A stretch of DNA of 64,000 nucleotides, taken from positions 558,001 to 622,000 of the forward strand of contig JAPYXD010000754.1 in assembly GCA_030998225.1 (NCBI GenBank), in the 5' to 3' direction. The notes under the pieces are model-generated. The model was not told the DNA's origin, made no database searches, and worked only from the letters and a program-made list of their open reading frames with translations. The DNA comes from Diplolepis rosae. Lineage: Eukaryota; Arthropoda; Insecta; Hymenoptera; Diplolepididae. The position numbers were made by a program, and so were the translations under genes. Below are positions 45,915-57,634 of the stretch, piece by piece; the stretch's first letter is position 1, and each line of letters begins with the position of its first letter.

Positions 45915-46219
45915 ATAGTATATTGCATTACAAGGGACGAAAAACAGCGATTGCAAACGAGTGTGAAGTTTGCTGCCCAAGCGAAGCGAGGGCTGCAGTC
46001 ACACGAGTTGCATTCGCTGTGTTTGGTTTCGAGTAATGCATACTATTTCATAGCAACTGTTTTGAGAATTTGATTTTCAGTACCTGTAGAGCGAGTCGAA
46101 ACTGCTGTATGCAACCATACCTTTAAAGTTTCGCCCCTAGGGTTGAAAATCGCAGTTTCAACCCGCTTCGCAGGTAGCGAAAATCGGATTATCAAAAGAG
46201 TCGCTATGAAAAGAATAAT
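45915..46219. mobile_element. Family B palindromic element, second copy
   Basis: Starts TAGTATATTGCATTACAAGG and contains GTGTGAAGTTTGCTGCCC, TTTCGAGTAATGCATACTA, a GTTGAAAATCGCAGTTTCAA core and TCGCTATGAAAAG, parallel to 145-646. It is non-coding. Confidence 0.55.
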
Positions 46220-46414
46220 ATTCAGCGATTACATAGAAGAACCTGCAATCTGCTTTGGTTTTTCTATTAATCAGGTAAGTAGGCATTGTTATTGAACAAC
46301 TGCTCGTGTTCAAATGAATATATTATTGACTACAGAACAAATGTTCTAGAGTCAGATGTAATATCAAGAACATGGTAAAAACAATAACAATTTAATAACT
46401 CAAGATTAAAAGTA

Positions 46415-46580
46415 TACACGACTCAGTCATGTAGCTAAAAAACAATATCACCTACACGACTGAGTGGTGTAGTGGCACGAATAGTTACTGCCGAAAAACA
46501 ATTGATTTCTGCCACTACACTACTCAGTCGTGTAGGTGGCATTTTTTTCAGCTACACGACTGAGTCGTGTAGAAAGAAGT
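46415..46580. repeat. Cluster of nested palindromes around CTACACGACTGAGTCGTGTAG-like units
   Basis: Four units (about 46423, 46451, 46521 and 46554) are each short palindromes of type CTACACGAC-TGA-GTCGTGTAG. The second and third also form a larger inverted pair (CACCTACACGACTGAG with its complement), about 90 nt across. Flanking sequence is continuous with intergenic repeats. Function unknown; a hairpin MITE core or a cruciform-prone site are possible. Confidence 0.6.
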
Positions 46581-47114
46581 AACCAGTAGTGTAGGGCTTT
46601 CTCCGTGTATTAGTAGAAGCCCCTAAATTGAACCAGTAAGTTAACAAATCTCGTCCAGAACCAGTTTAAAAAAGAGAAGCTCGACTGACCGCTAAGCAAG
46701 AATAAATTTTAGCATACCTAGCAGCATTGAGTCCCTTGATACCAACTCTCTCCTTTTAAGAAGAGTTTGATAACCTAAATTTATTAGAAAGTCTCTACTA
46801 TGGCCGCAAACTTGTAATTTTTTATTAAAACTGAAATATCGCATATATTCGAACGTATAGATAATTTAATTCTGAAATTTCTATTTTTACACGGGTAAGG
46901 TTGGTATCAGTGAAGTAACAGTGCCTCTATATATTAATCAAATTTCAGAATTTTTTAGATTGCTTTTTCTAATTAAACATTGGCACGTATATAACCTTTG
47001 CGATTTTTGAACATTCTGGACGTTAGAATAGTAGAAATATTGCAGTATTAGGAATTTGACTCAAAAATACAAAACAAGAAGGGAATTTCCACAGCATCAA
47101 TTAAACCGTTTCTC

Positions 47115-47123
47115 TATTTATAA
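47115..47123 (+). promoter_or_regulatory. TATA box of copy 4
   Basis: TATTTATAA, 201 nt before the copy 4 ATG, in an upstream region of the even-copy type. Confidence 0.6.
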
Positions 47124-47315
47124 TGCAAATTTACTTTCCAAGATTTTTCCCATTATCACTGATACTCCCAAATTCTACGTTTGTGCCACACACCTAATGT
47201 AAACTACGAGACCGTATGCGTGATTCGTTTTAATAGCTATTGTTCATGTTATGTAAGACAGCAGACGTGTCACAATAATTTAGTCAAGAGTATTTCCATA
47301 CAAGTGCCATCAAGG

Positions 47316-50300
47316 ATGAAAGACCTAACTGCTGTGATGATCTATTTATTCTTGATTTTGTCCTGTTTTAAAGGTAATTATGAATATTTCTGCACTTAGA
47401 AAATTTGATTTCACAATAAAAAATGTGAAAAAATGCAGATATTGGACTCGATGAAATTTTTACCGCAGAAGCTAATTTTTTCTTAAGCAAGAACTGTACT
47501 TTTTCATACGTGGAAATAGCTCTTCTTAATACAAAAAATTCATTTTGTAAATTCTACTCGAACTTCTATTTGAGAAAATTATATTTTGAATTATATGTGA
47601 ATTGATAGATGGTTGAGTTTGAAATTTTCGCTACTGTCTACTTTATCAGAGGTCCAGCTTATCATCGTAGAAAATTTCACTCTTGAATTTCTAAATATAG
47701 ATTAATTAGTTTTAAAGTTTCAAATCATTTTGAACAGTTAAAAGCGTCTCTTTTTCCACAGAAAGATTATAAATTCTAGATTTAAATATTTTTGAAGTTA
47801 ATTATACAGATAAGGGATGTTTATATCTCAAAATATCGTTAATAACATTAAAGAATGAACGTCTATTAAATCATTCACTCAAAGTTTGAAGAATAAAATA
47901 TATAAATACGTTATTAGTCATTACTAAAAGTTTTTATAAAGGGCATAGCCGGGTTTCCATGTGAAATCGGCCTTAAAACCAAATCAAATTTTGCATCAAC
48001 CATATGGAAGGGATTCGACAAGAGATTATTTTGTTAAATTTTCAGATCATTATCTGCGATTTTAAATGAGTAATGGCGGATTTTACCATATTCGTTTTTT
48101 TATTTTTTTAGCTAAACTAATCATAGGAAAATTTAAAAAAAATCACAGTTGTTTTTTCCCAATAGAAGACACATTTGTAAATTTTTGCAGATTTTTTCAT
48201 GCATAATTCGCGATGCAAAAAATTGCGAAAATTTTTGCACGCAATTTTGTTCATGTTCGAATTGCGCGACCACTATTTTGAATTATTCTATTCATTAGTT
48301 ATCTATCGATGATTAAAACAGAATTTTTGCAGATTTTTGCAAGGTGTGGACGGGGGTAAAAAAAAATAATAACCGTCAAAATACGCATTCTTTCAACATT
48401 TTACTATTAAAACACATTTTATAATAACTGTAGATAAATAAAAAAAATTTATTTGGTAATCAATCTCTAACACCAAATTTTTTTTGTTTGAAAAATCGAA
48501 ATTTTTACATGCATTGTGAACATATAGACGGTTAATTGTACTTTCATAGCACTTCATACTACATAAGTGGCTGAACATTTGCCAAGCATAAAATTTCTTT
48601 TCAATTATAAATTAGTCATCATCGCTGTCTTCGTTTATAACTGTAAGCTTATAGGAAACCCAATTTTACTTTTTGTATACCACTTGTTTATAACCAAAAT
48701 TTTTTTAAAGGACTCAATTTTTAACGGGCAAAGTCTGTATATTCGAAAAATATTCAAGAATATAAATAAATAATTTTCGCAACACTCTTTCGACTTGCGA
48801 ATAATCACAATCAACCATTTGTTCACAATGCATGTGGAAATTTCGATTTTTCGCAACAAAAAAAATTCGCAAAATATTTTGAAAAATTTTTGCAAAATTT
48901 TCAGCAGTAAACCGTGTTAGAGATTGATTACCAAATAATTTTTTTTCATTTGTCTACTGTTATTATAAAATGTGCTTTAATGGTAGGATGCTGGAAGAAT
49001 GCGTATTTTGACGGTTTTTAAATTTTTTTCCCCCGTCCACACCTTGCAAAAATCTGCAAAAATTCTGTTCTAATTATCGATAGGTAATTAATGAATAGAA
49101 TAATTCAAAAGAGTGGTCGCGCAATTCAAACATGAACAAAATTGCGTACAAAAATTTTCGCAATTTTTTGCATCGCGAATTATGCATGAAAAAATCTGCA
49201 AAAATTTACAAATGTGTCTTCTATTGGGAAAAAACAACCGTGATTTTTTTCAAAATTTTCCTATGATTAGTTTAGCTAAAAAAAAAAAAAACGAAAATGG
49301 TAAAATCTGCCATTACTCATTTAAAATGGCAGATAATGATCTGAAAATTTAACAAAATAATCTCTTGCCCAATCCCTTCCATATGGTTGATGCAAAATTT
49401 GATTTGGTTTTAAGGCCGATTTCACATGGAAACCCGGCTATGCCCTTTCATAAGATAAATACTGCACTGAGAAAAAAAGTTGGTTGTCCTATACCATTCG
49501 TGAGACTTTACCCCGGTAGAAAGTTAGAAATTTAAGACACGGTTCTAAAAAGGTACTGATAAGCTTTTCTAAATACTACCCAGTGCTTGTTAAAAAACTT
49601 TGGCCAGTGCCTAAAAATAAATGTAGCAATGTGTTTACAGAGCTACTGAACAGGATTTCTGGCTGGGCACTTCTCAGTTTTTTTTATTGAAATATTGGTT
49701 TACTGATAAAGTTGACCACTACTTCTAGCAAGTCCGTAAGGGATTCAGCCGTGTCAATGATATATTAAGTCTGAGAAAATGCATTATGCTTTCCAAATTA
49801 AGGCCATGTCTTACTTATCTGATCCTTACCTTACTGACACTTTTTTCTCGTCCTTCGAATTTCTACATTAATTGAGATATCAAGTTGAAACTATGAGTAA
49901 TTAAGTAAAAAGTACTAAGAAATCTATTCTCAAGCACTGATGCAGAATCTAGGTAAACTTTTAAAATTGAAATCATCTAAATTTGTTAGCTGACATTTGT
50001 ACTGAATGTAAGTAGTTTGTTATGATACACTGCCAATCTCTAGAAAAACAAGACATATGTGTAATAATACCACGAAAACTCGAAATTTTAATTTAAAAAA
50101 AAGCTGAAAACACTATTTGCAGAGACAGAATGCGTTCGGTAAAGTAAACAACATATCTCATGATTTTTGACACAAAGGCGTCTTTATCAAGTTCATAAGG
50201 GCTTCTATTTTTTCTAAAACTTTGACAAAGTTTATTCAAAATTTCGAACTTTAAATTTTACTTTTTGTCATGTCACGATTTTTGAAAAGTCAGACTCAAT

Positions 50301-53300
50301 ATTTTTTATTAAAAAAGATGTGTTGCATTGAAGTCTACAAAGTGAAAGCAGATTTTCATGATCTTGTTTAAAATTGCAAAAAATTAAGAGCACCAATAGT
50401 ATGTCTCTCAGCGGGAATAAAATTAATGTACGCAAGTTAATTTTCGGTCGTTTTTAATGCACTCAAAAGCGAACTTTCGGTTCATATTGTGGGCAAAGTA
50501 GTATATTCCGTATGAAGTACGAAAGGCGTATTTCAGCGCAAGAGCGAGTCACGACGAGGGCTGAGGCGACACAAAGGAACTGAGGCTTGCCGGAAGAAAG
50601 ACAAGTTTCCTCATGTCGCCTCGGCACTAATCGCGACTCGCTAGCGCGGTTAAATAAGTCCCGCACGTGATACGGACGATTTTTTTGTCCGTTGTATACC
50701 GATAGTTAGCCAAGTGGGTGTCGTTTTGCGTGTGGAAAGTTGATTATCTCGCGATAGTGCTGTAAAATCAACTTTCCGCATGCAAAATGGTAATGATAAA
50801 GGCTAACTTTCGGTGTAAGGTCGAACAAAAAATATCTTGCCACCCATGGGCTGAAAAGTGAATTAGTGCCACATGCCTCGTCGATCGTCAGGTCTTCGCG
50901 CTTAATACACAATTTTACTGTTGCATACCATCTGAAGGGACCAAAAATTATCTAAACTTCATGACTCTAGCCCAGCTTGTTTTCGAATCATTATGAAAAT
51001 TGCATTATTGAATTTTATTAACAATATTTCACTCATTCTCACAGTGAAATGCCTTGTTTTAACTGGAAACATTCAATTGTGTAATTAAAAGAACCCAAGT
51101 ACAAATTATTTACCTCAAAATCCACTTATTAATAAGAATAATCTATGTAAGTAATAATTTGTTCTAGCCACACTGGGTGCATTTCCAAGTGCAAGCACGA
51201 GTACTTTTCAAAATGAGGATATGCATGTCAACGGGAACAACTTGAACTCTTATGTGTCTTTCTACAATCAACTAGATTTCCTTTGTGGCGGGGCTCGACT
51301 AGATGTTGACCAAGTTTTAACTATTGAAATTTGTTTCGGAAAAATTCGCGATCATTATAGAACTACCTCTGCTAAGACTGCACCTTACCAAGGTGAACAT
51401 TATACAGTTCATGGATATAAAACAGTGTCAAAGACATTATTTATCATAATCGTGAGTAGCCTTGCATGAAATTTTTATTTGAAACGAAAATTTGGTTTAC
51501 CTTTTTTTATATACACTAAGGAAACGTTCATTAAGTCAATTGAATTTATTGACTTTACTGAATGTACTTCGAAGAAGCTGATATTTTCTGATTATGAAAT
51601 ACAAGTCTTCTTATACCACAAAATTGATTCAATCAGGAAAAGTACTCATTATAAGGAAGTCTGTATTTAAATAAAATGCATCCTGCAATTTATTTTAAAC
51701 TGCACGTAAAAAAAAAATGAATATCGTTATTCTTATACTGATGATCTTAATGTTTTCTTGCAGGCATGAAAAAATTCTAATGATCAGTATTTCTCTACTT
51801 AAGCTCAAAAATTGGCGCGCGCGTTGTACCAGTATTATGCGCAACGGCATCGCTAATAATGCGTTTCAGATGTAAAATTCTGATGCCAAGGACTTTCAGT
51901 ATGGAACGCAGAATCGGCAATTCTGTTTGCCAGAAGTTTGAATATTGCCTCCAATATTGCAAACTGCGAAGCCTAATAATTCAAACTAACTAATTATCAT
52001 ACTTTTTTGCCCAACGCGCAAAAGCAGCAGTTCAGATTCTGGTAAGAAGTATTGAAATACTGCTATTCACTATTTCCTTTATTACGTGTAAGCAAAACGT
52101 ACACCCGAACTGATTATATATTTTCTGGGATCAATAATATGTGCTCTTGTTACATTTATTCAGCACCAATTAAATATTTTCTCTACTCAATGCATTACTT
52201 GACTTGTCCGTATTCAATTCCACGATTTAATTAATTTAATCAAATAAAATTTACTTGATACAAGCACTTTTTTCAATTTAAGCTTAATCTATTGCATTTT
52301 ATTCAACAGTAAAATTAAATTCTTTTGTAGTTGAACGTACCAGAAGCTGACAGACAAGATGATGTAGCAGTAAGTTCTTTGGCAACGGAAGAATCAGTTG
52401 CAGAAAGAGGAGGAACAGTAGTTGGATATGTTGAGGTAAAATCACACTTTTATTTTAAAAATAACACAATCCTGACATGTAATAGGATACTTTTCCGACA
52501 GGTGTCTCATATTCAGTTTCAAACTTTGAAGAGTGTCTACGTGTATAATCGCCTAATTTCTAGTTATTTTTCGTGAAATTTTGTGAGAGAAATAATGAAG
52601 ATTTTTCAGCACGTTTTACACTATCTCGTTCGTTTTTGATTTAATATTACACAGTAGTTTTTTTAGGATCGTAATTCATTGTGGGCCTCTTCAGCGGGCT
52701 TTTGAATGCCCCCCCCCCTCAAAATAGCAGTAACACATCGTTCAATAAGTCCCGGGACTAACCCACAGATGGCGTAAGTAATATCGACTCCACTTCGTTT
52801 TTCAAAAAAACTAACCTTTAAATGACACGCGCCTGACTGTCACGTCAATCAGACCATAAACAGCAAAGCTACTGTGGTGAAAGGGACGCTGCTTTTGCAT
52901 TTGTGTACGAAATGGACAAAAACGAATTTCGTGTGTTGATAAAACATAGCTATTTGTTGGGGAAAAATACCGTGCAAGCTCAACAATGGCTTAAAAATGT
53001 TATTCGGACTGTGCTCCGTCGAAAACAACGATCTGTCGGTGGTATGCTGTTTTCAAACGCGGTCGCACTAACACAAATGATGTGGAACGCTCGGGTAGGC
53101 CAAATGAAGCAGTAGCTCCGCAAAATATTAAGCAAGTTTTGAAAATCCTGATGGACGACCGCAAACTGAAAGTTCGTGAGATTGCTAAGATGGTGAAGAT
53201 ATCAACTGGAAGTGCGTCTACGATTTTCATCGAAAACTTGGGCATGAAAAAGGTGTTTTCCAAATGGGTGCCGCGTTTGCTCACAATGGAACAAAAGCAA

Positions 53301-56300
53301 CAACGAGTCGACGATACAGAGAGCTGTTTGTCACTGTTTACTCGCAATAAACAGGACTTCTTGCGTCGGTATGTGACCATTGTCGAAACATGGATTCATC
53401 ATTTCACTCCGGAGTCGAAGCGGCAGTCAGCTGAGTCGCGTGCAGCTGGTGAAAGCCATCCGAAGCGTCTGAAAACGCAAGTCAGCTGGCAAAGTCATGG
53501 CGTCAGTTTTTTGGGATTCGCACGGTATAATTTACATCGACTACCTTAAAAAGTGAAAATATATCAACAGCGACTATTACATTGAGTTATTGGTGCATTT
53601 GAAGGACGAAATCGCAAAAAAACGACCGCAAATGAAGAAGAAAAAAGTCATCTTTCATCAAGACAATGCACCGTGCCACAAGTCACTGAAAACGATGGCA
53701 AAATTGTCTGAATTAGGCTACGAATTGCTTCCTCACCCACCATACTCTCCAGATCTAGCCCCCAGCGACTACTGGCTCTTTGCTGATCTTTAAAAGATGC
53801 TCCAGAGAAAATAGATTTGGCTCGAATGAGGAAGTGATCGCCGAAACTGAAACTTATTTTGAGGCCAAGGACAAATCATATTACAAGCATGGTATCGAAA
53901 AGTTAGGAAAGCGTTGGAATGATTGTATCGCACTTGAAGGTGATTATATTGATGAATAAAATAGTATATTGTGTATCTAGGAGGTAAAGTAGGTCTTGTG
54001 GGGCGAGGACCAATGTATTCAGGCCGAGTCGTAGCCGAGCGTGCGCCGAAGGCGCGTGCGAGGAGGAGACGAGGACTGAATACATTGGTCGAATCCCAAA
54101 ATGGCCGACCTCCGTGGTACACACGATATTTTTTGCAAAATACGTCCTAAAGAAGTATTTCGAGTGTCTGTAGAATGGTATTGAGAGTGTCCAATTATGA
54201 CTCGGTGCTGGAATAGGAACATGTTGTAACAATAATATTGATAAATATGATACGAAGGTGATGGGAAGGGCCGTAGGGGGGTGGGGCCCAAGGGCAGAGC
54301 CCCGGTGGGAGTTCGGGGCTGAGCCCCCCGAATTGTATGAAACAAATTTGATTGAATTTAATAATGTATGGAAAAGTATAAACTTTGATTAGATTAATTA
54401 AATATTTTTCTGGAATGTAGTAGTACATTACGTGCCCAGGCGCAGAATGAGGATCATTGCGGGACGAGCGACAATGCTCGCAGGAGATCGAAGCTAAGGC
54501 GTAGTCGAGGCAAAACCGAGACGAAGCCGAAGCGCGATCAGTCCTGCGAGCATTGTCGCGAGTCTCGGAATTACCCGAATTGTGTGCACTGGCACGTATT
54601 CTATTTTATGTGACTTCGGTGCGTATACGAGTTTTTATGCGTACACTGGAATCTAAACTAGTATTGTAGTTGTTTGCGGCGCTAGTCATTACACTTGATA
54701 TGTCACGACTAGTCCCGGCCATTTTGATTTTATCGATCTTGTGTAGTAGTAATGGATTTTAGTGGACGCATGCGCAGTTCAAATGTACAAGGCTTTGCCA
54801 GTAAGATGCTAATGCTGTACGAAGAAGAAGAAGAATAAGAAGGATTGAGCTTCGTTTCATGGCTATGGGCGCATGCGCAGTTCAATTTTTACATTTCATT
54901 CCTTTCTGGCGAAATGTACTACATTGCGCTACTGTTAACTGTAGCGAAAAAACGAGTTTGCGCGCCGGTGGCACATAAAATGTTTTTTCTTCAAGTTTAA
55001 AAAATTTTAGGTACAATTTTTGCGATATTTAGTAATTTGTCATTAAAAAACTTCTTTTTAGGTAATTCTAAATTATCTTTTTTATTTATTGATTGACCAA
55101 ATGTCAGAATTTTTTGACAACAACCTTTTTACATTTTTTATCAGAAAAATAATCGATTATTATGGTATTTTGTAAATAAATCAATTTTCTCGTATGCTTA
55201 ACGCAGAGGCAAAATTAGTTCCAGAAGAAATTGTACAGTTTCAAATAGTGAGAATATTTTAACAATCATAAAAATGCTGCAGTTGGTTGGGGGGGAAATG
55301 TAATCCATTTCTCGAAACTGTGCAGAGGGCGTAAGGAACAAAAGTAGGACATAAGGAACGAAAGTAGGACTTAAGGAAGAAAACAGATACAATATGAACA
55401 TGCTGGTCGTAAATGGACAACTTTACAGCCGCTCTACAGGGGCTCGAAGTACTACTTTAGTGCCTGTTTTGCAAAACAAATGTTGTTTTCTTTGTTAGTC
55501 CTGGGACTTATTGAACGATGTGTTACAAACGGCTGCGACGATTTAGCCGGCGGCAGTCGTTTGAAACCTAAGAGCAAAATTTTCCATTACTTACGCGTAA
55601 TTGCAGCTTATTCAGAATTTTTTGAAATGATGTTTATAAACTTGATTTCATTGCTGTTAAAATGAATGAAATTTAGATGCATGCATATTAATTTTTCCCA
55701 ATTCATAAAAATATGGAACATATTAATAACCTCGTACTTTGGTAATATGAAAAAACATAAACCTCATATTTTTTAGGATTCAACAGGTCCTGTTGATAGA
55801 CGTGTCGCAGAGTTTCGTACGAAAATTTGGAAGACCCATATTGAAATATTTAATATTGAAATGAGCGACAGCCTACCATTTAAAGTTGTAAGTACATTCT
55901 AAATTAAGAACAAGTGGAAATAATTAGAATATTATACAATTAAGAGTTATATACAAGGTGCGTTCCAAAATAAACGAGTCTTTTTCAAAATAGCTATTTA
56001 TATTGGCACTATCTTCTGATGGGAGTAGGAGTTGGAAAGGTACATCCTTTACTGACGTTCTGTCGAAATTTCATGACCAACGGACAATTAGAAGCCGAGT
56101 TATTGTTTTATAAGGGACAGTGTGTTTATAGCATCGGTCGAAAAATGAACTTCGGGCAAAGAGCGAATATTAAGTTTTGTTTGAAACTTGGTACAACTTT
56201 TACTGAAAGGTTTGAATTAATGAAACAAGTGTATGGTGACAATTGTTTATTCCGTGACAGAGTCCATGAGTGGTTTAAACGATTCAAAGAAGGTCGTGAA

Positions 56301-57629
56301 GACATCAAGGACGACGAACATCCTGGTCAGGAAAGTTTCGTGATTACACCAAGTAATATGGAAATTGTGCGTGAATTTATAAAAAATGAGCCAAAATCTT
56401 CTTTGCGACACATGGCAATGGAATTAAACATGTCAAAAGATTCAATTCATCGCATTTTGACCGAAAATTCGCCGTGTAAGGCCGCAATACCGTGAAAATG
56501 GCATTTGGCGCTTTTTGCACGATAATGCGCCGGCCCATCGTTCAACGCTTATCACTGATTGTTTGACCAAAAATCACATTTTATCCGTCAACCACTCACC
56601 GTATTCGTCTGATATGGCTCCCTGTGACTTCTACCTATTCGGAAAATTGCATTTGGCCATGAAAGGAAAACGTTTTGCGTCCGTAGAGGCCATCCAAAAG
56701 GCTTGTACCGACATCCTGAAGGACATTCCGGTTAATGACCTGAAACACTTTTTCGAAAAGCTTTTGGATCGCGCAAAACAGTGTATCGAGGTCGGAGGGG
56801 ACTATTTTGAATAAGTAAACTCGAATTTATCAGAACAAAGCTCCTGTCGTTTCTATTTCAGCTCAGTCTCGTTTATTTTGGAACGCACCTTGTAATTGAG
56901 TTTATACAATTGATCGATTTCGTTTTACTCACGGATTCGCCCCTGTAAAAAATATTTTAGGAATTATTCCGTGGTTTGTAACATTCAAAATTTTTTTGAA
57001 AGTGTATCAGAATAAGTGAAAATAATCAACTAAGAAATTCATACAACTTGTGTAATAAAAATAACGAAATATATATGAAAGATAAAAATTTTGACGTGTT
57101 ACTTTGAAAACAAAATTATACATTTGTTAATATAATAGGTTTTTCGCTAATACTGTCATTTTTTTCGCCAAATTTGAGCGTTTATTAATATAAAAAATTA
57201 AGAAAATTACAGAAATGTATTGTGCTTTAACAAACATGTAATTTTTTTTAAAAAGTAATATCTTTATTAAAATGTGTAATATGTACAACAACGTTTGAAT
57301 GATATTTAAACATGAAATAAATACAATAAAAACATAATATAAGTTCAGAAGAATTGTAAAATCTCTTTATTTCAAAATTCATGAATCATTTTTCTATGTT
57401 TTAGGGTAACCTTTTGTTCCAAAACCAAAAGCTTATAGGAATTGCTGAGAGTTATGCAGGGACATATCCCGATGTGCGTTATCAGTTTACTTTGTTTCTA
57501 CAAGTTTATGACCAAGAAGCGAAAGTAGCTGAGGCGTTAAGAAGCAATGAACTGAAAATATTTGGTATGCAGCGATCTCGGTTATCATTCCTATGTTTCT
57601 CTCCCAGAAGCGGAGATGCATATGAGTGA
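47316..57629 (+). CDS. Copy 4: secreted, catalytically dead serine protease homologue
   Basis: Exons: 47316-47373, 51168-51451, 52331-52435, 55777-55887, 57405-57629, giving 783 nt and 260 residues with GT-AG introns throughout. Signal peptide MKDLTAVMIYLFLILSCFK. The upstream in-frame ATG seen in some copies is GTG here, supporting this start. Landmarks: LDFLCGGARLD, VLTIEICF (catalytic His replaced by Ile), ADRQDDVAVSSL (Asp kept), RGGTVVGYVE, GNLLFQNQKLIGIAE (Ser lost), C-terminal CFSPRSGDAYE. Intron 1 contains a 1.5-kb foldback; introns 3 and 4 each contain a mariner. Exon 5 and its flank resemble copy 1, while its promoter resembles copy 2, so it is a recombinant of the two lineages. Confidence 0.77.
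47941..49445. mobile_element. 1.5-kb foldback element with 0.53-kb inverted arms
   Basis: Left arm 47941-48473 begins GGGCATAGCCGGGTTTCC; right arm 48914-49445 is its reverse complement with scattered differences and ends GGCTATGCCC. Weaker pairing continues into the 440-nt middle (CATGCATTGTGAACA against TGTTCACAATGCATG). Removing 47941-49445 restores TATAAATTTCATAAG, the sequence found at the unoccupied site near 63165, without any duplicated target bases. The middle has only short unsupported frames. Lies in intron 1 of copy 4. Confidence 0.8.
50560..50870. repeat. Repeat D, copy in intron 1 of copy 4
   Basis: Aligns with 36240-36560. Inverted pairs TTTTGCGTGTGGAAAGTTGA with TCAACTTTCCGCATGCAAAA, and CGATAGTTAGCC with GGCTAACTTTCGG, form a long hairpin at about 50699-50816. 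Antisense ORFs here are shadows. Confidence 0.5.
52912..53959 (+). pseudogene. Mariner transposase pseudogene in copy 4 intron 3
   Basis: Starts MDKNEFRVLIKHSYLLGKNT, then shifts frame several times. Recognisable pieces are ERSGRPNEAVAP (linker), FSKWVPRLLT, YVTIVETWIHHFTPES (first catalytic Asp is Val where mariners of this type have DETW), IFHQDNAPCHKS (second Asp) and PHPPYSPDLAPSDYWLF (third). It ends GDYIDE with TAA at 53957. At least three frameshifts and a lost catalytic residue; inactive. Confidence 0.88.
53963..54420. other. Insert in the mariner 3' UTR with hairpins and a GC-rich segment
   Basis: ACCAATGTATTCAG at about 54010 pairs with CTGAATACATTGGT at about 54078. A GC-rich stretch with GGGGCTGAGCCCCCC lies at about 54270-54340, similar to the core of the element at 32596-33240. 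Antisense frames across it (53790-54428) overlap each other in three frames and do not look coding. Element borders not resolved. Confidence 0.4.
54424..54978 (+). mobile_element. Family A element, complete copy
   Basis: Starts near TACATTACGTGCCCAGG and ends GCGCGCCGGTGGCACATAAAA. Aligns over its length with 14810-15322. Nested inside the mariner 52733-55523. Confidence 0.65.
55954..56892 (+). mobile_element. Internally deleted mariner with perfect terminal repeats
   Basis: Arms start CAAGGTGCGTTCCAAAATAA and match perfectly for at least 25 bp, flanked by TA (55952-55953 and 56893-56894). The empty site GAGTTATATAATTGAG is seen in copies 1 and 2. Total length 939 bp, against about 1.3 kb for a complete element. 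Lies in intron 4 of copy 4. Confidence 0.9.
56019..56814 (+). pseudogene. Deleted mariner transposase
   Basis: The N-terminal part (to about 56480) includes FKRFKEGREDIKDDEHPGQ and MELNMSKDSIHRILTE, the helix-turn-helix half. The C-terminal part in another frame (to 56814) holds LHDNAPAHRSTLITD and YSSDMAPCDFYLFGKLH with the second and third catalytic Asp, ending VGGDYFE. About 100 residues in between, including the first Asp, are deleted. A separate mariner lineage from the others here. Confidence 0.85.
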
Positions 57630-57634
57630 AATCT

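Larger units (their letters stand above)
44408..47114. other. Intergenic region between copies 3 and 4
   Basis: No supported gene. It holds the 3' flank shared with copy 2 (to about 44800), a family B element (45915-46219), a cluster of small palindromes (46415-46580) and, from about 46605, upstream sequence shared with copy 2 (even-copy type). Confidence 0.5.
52733..55523 (+). mobile_element. Mariner with intact ends, enlarged by nested insertions
   Basis: Left end ACACATCGTTCAATAAGTCC and right end its reverse complement, arms of about 30 bp with one mismatch, flanked by TA at 52731-52732 and 55524-55525. The empty site CAGTACAAACGGCTG is seen in copies 1 and 2. The transposase region is 52912-53959; the remaining 1.5 kb before the right end is foreign (53963-54420 hairpin segment, family A at 54424-54978, unidentified 54979-55440). 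Lies in intron 3 of copy 4. Confidence 0.88.

Noticed and set aside
47941..49445. Helitron for the foldback, because insertion between A and T leaves no duplication
   Set aside because: Ends are GGGC...GCCC with long inverted arms, not TC...CTRR, and no Rep/helicase sequence is present.
53790..54428. Four overlapping minus-strand frames with Pro/Arg-rich peptides
   Set aside because: They read the same GC-rich hairpin DNA in different frames; low complexity, no motif.
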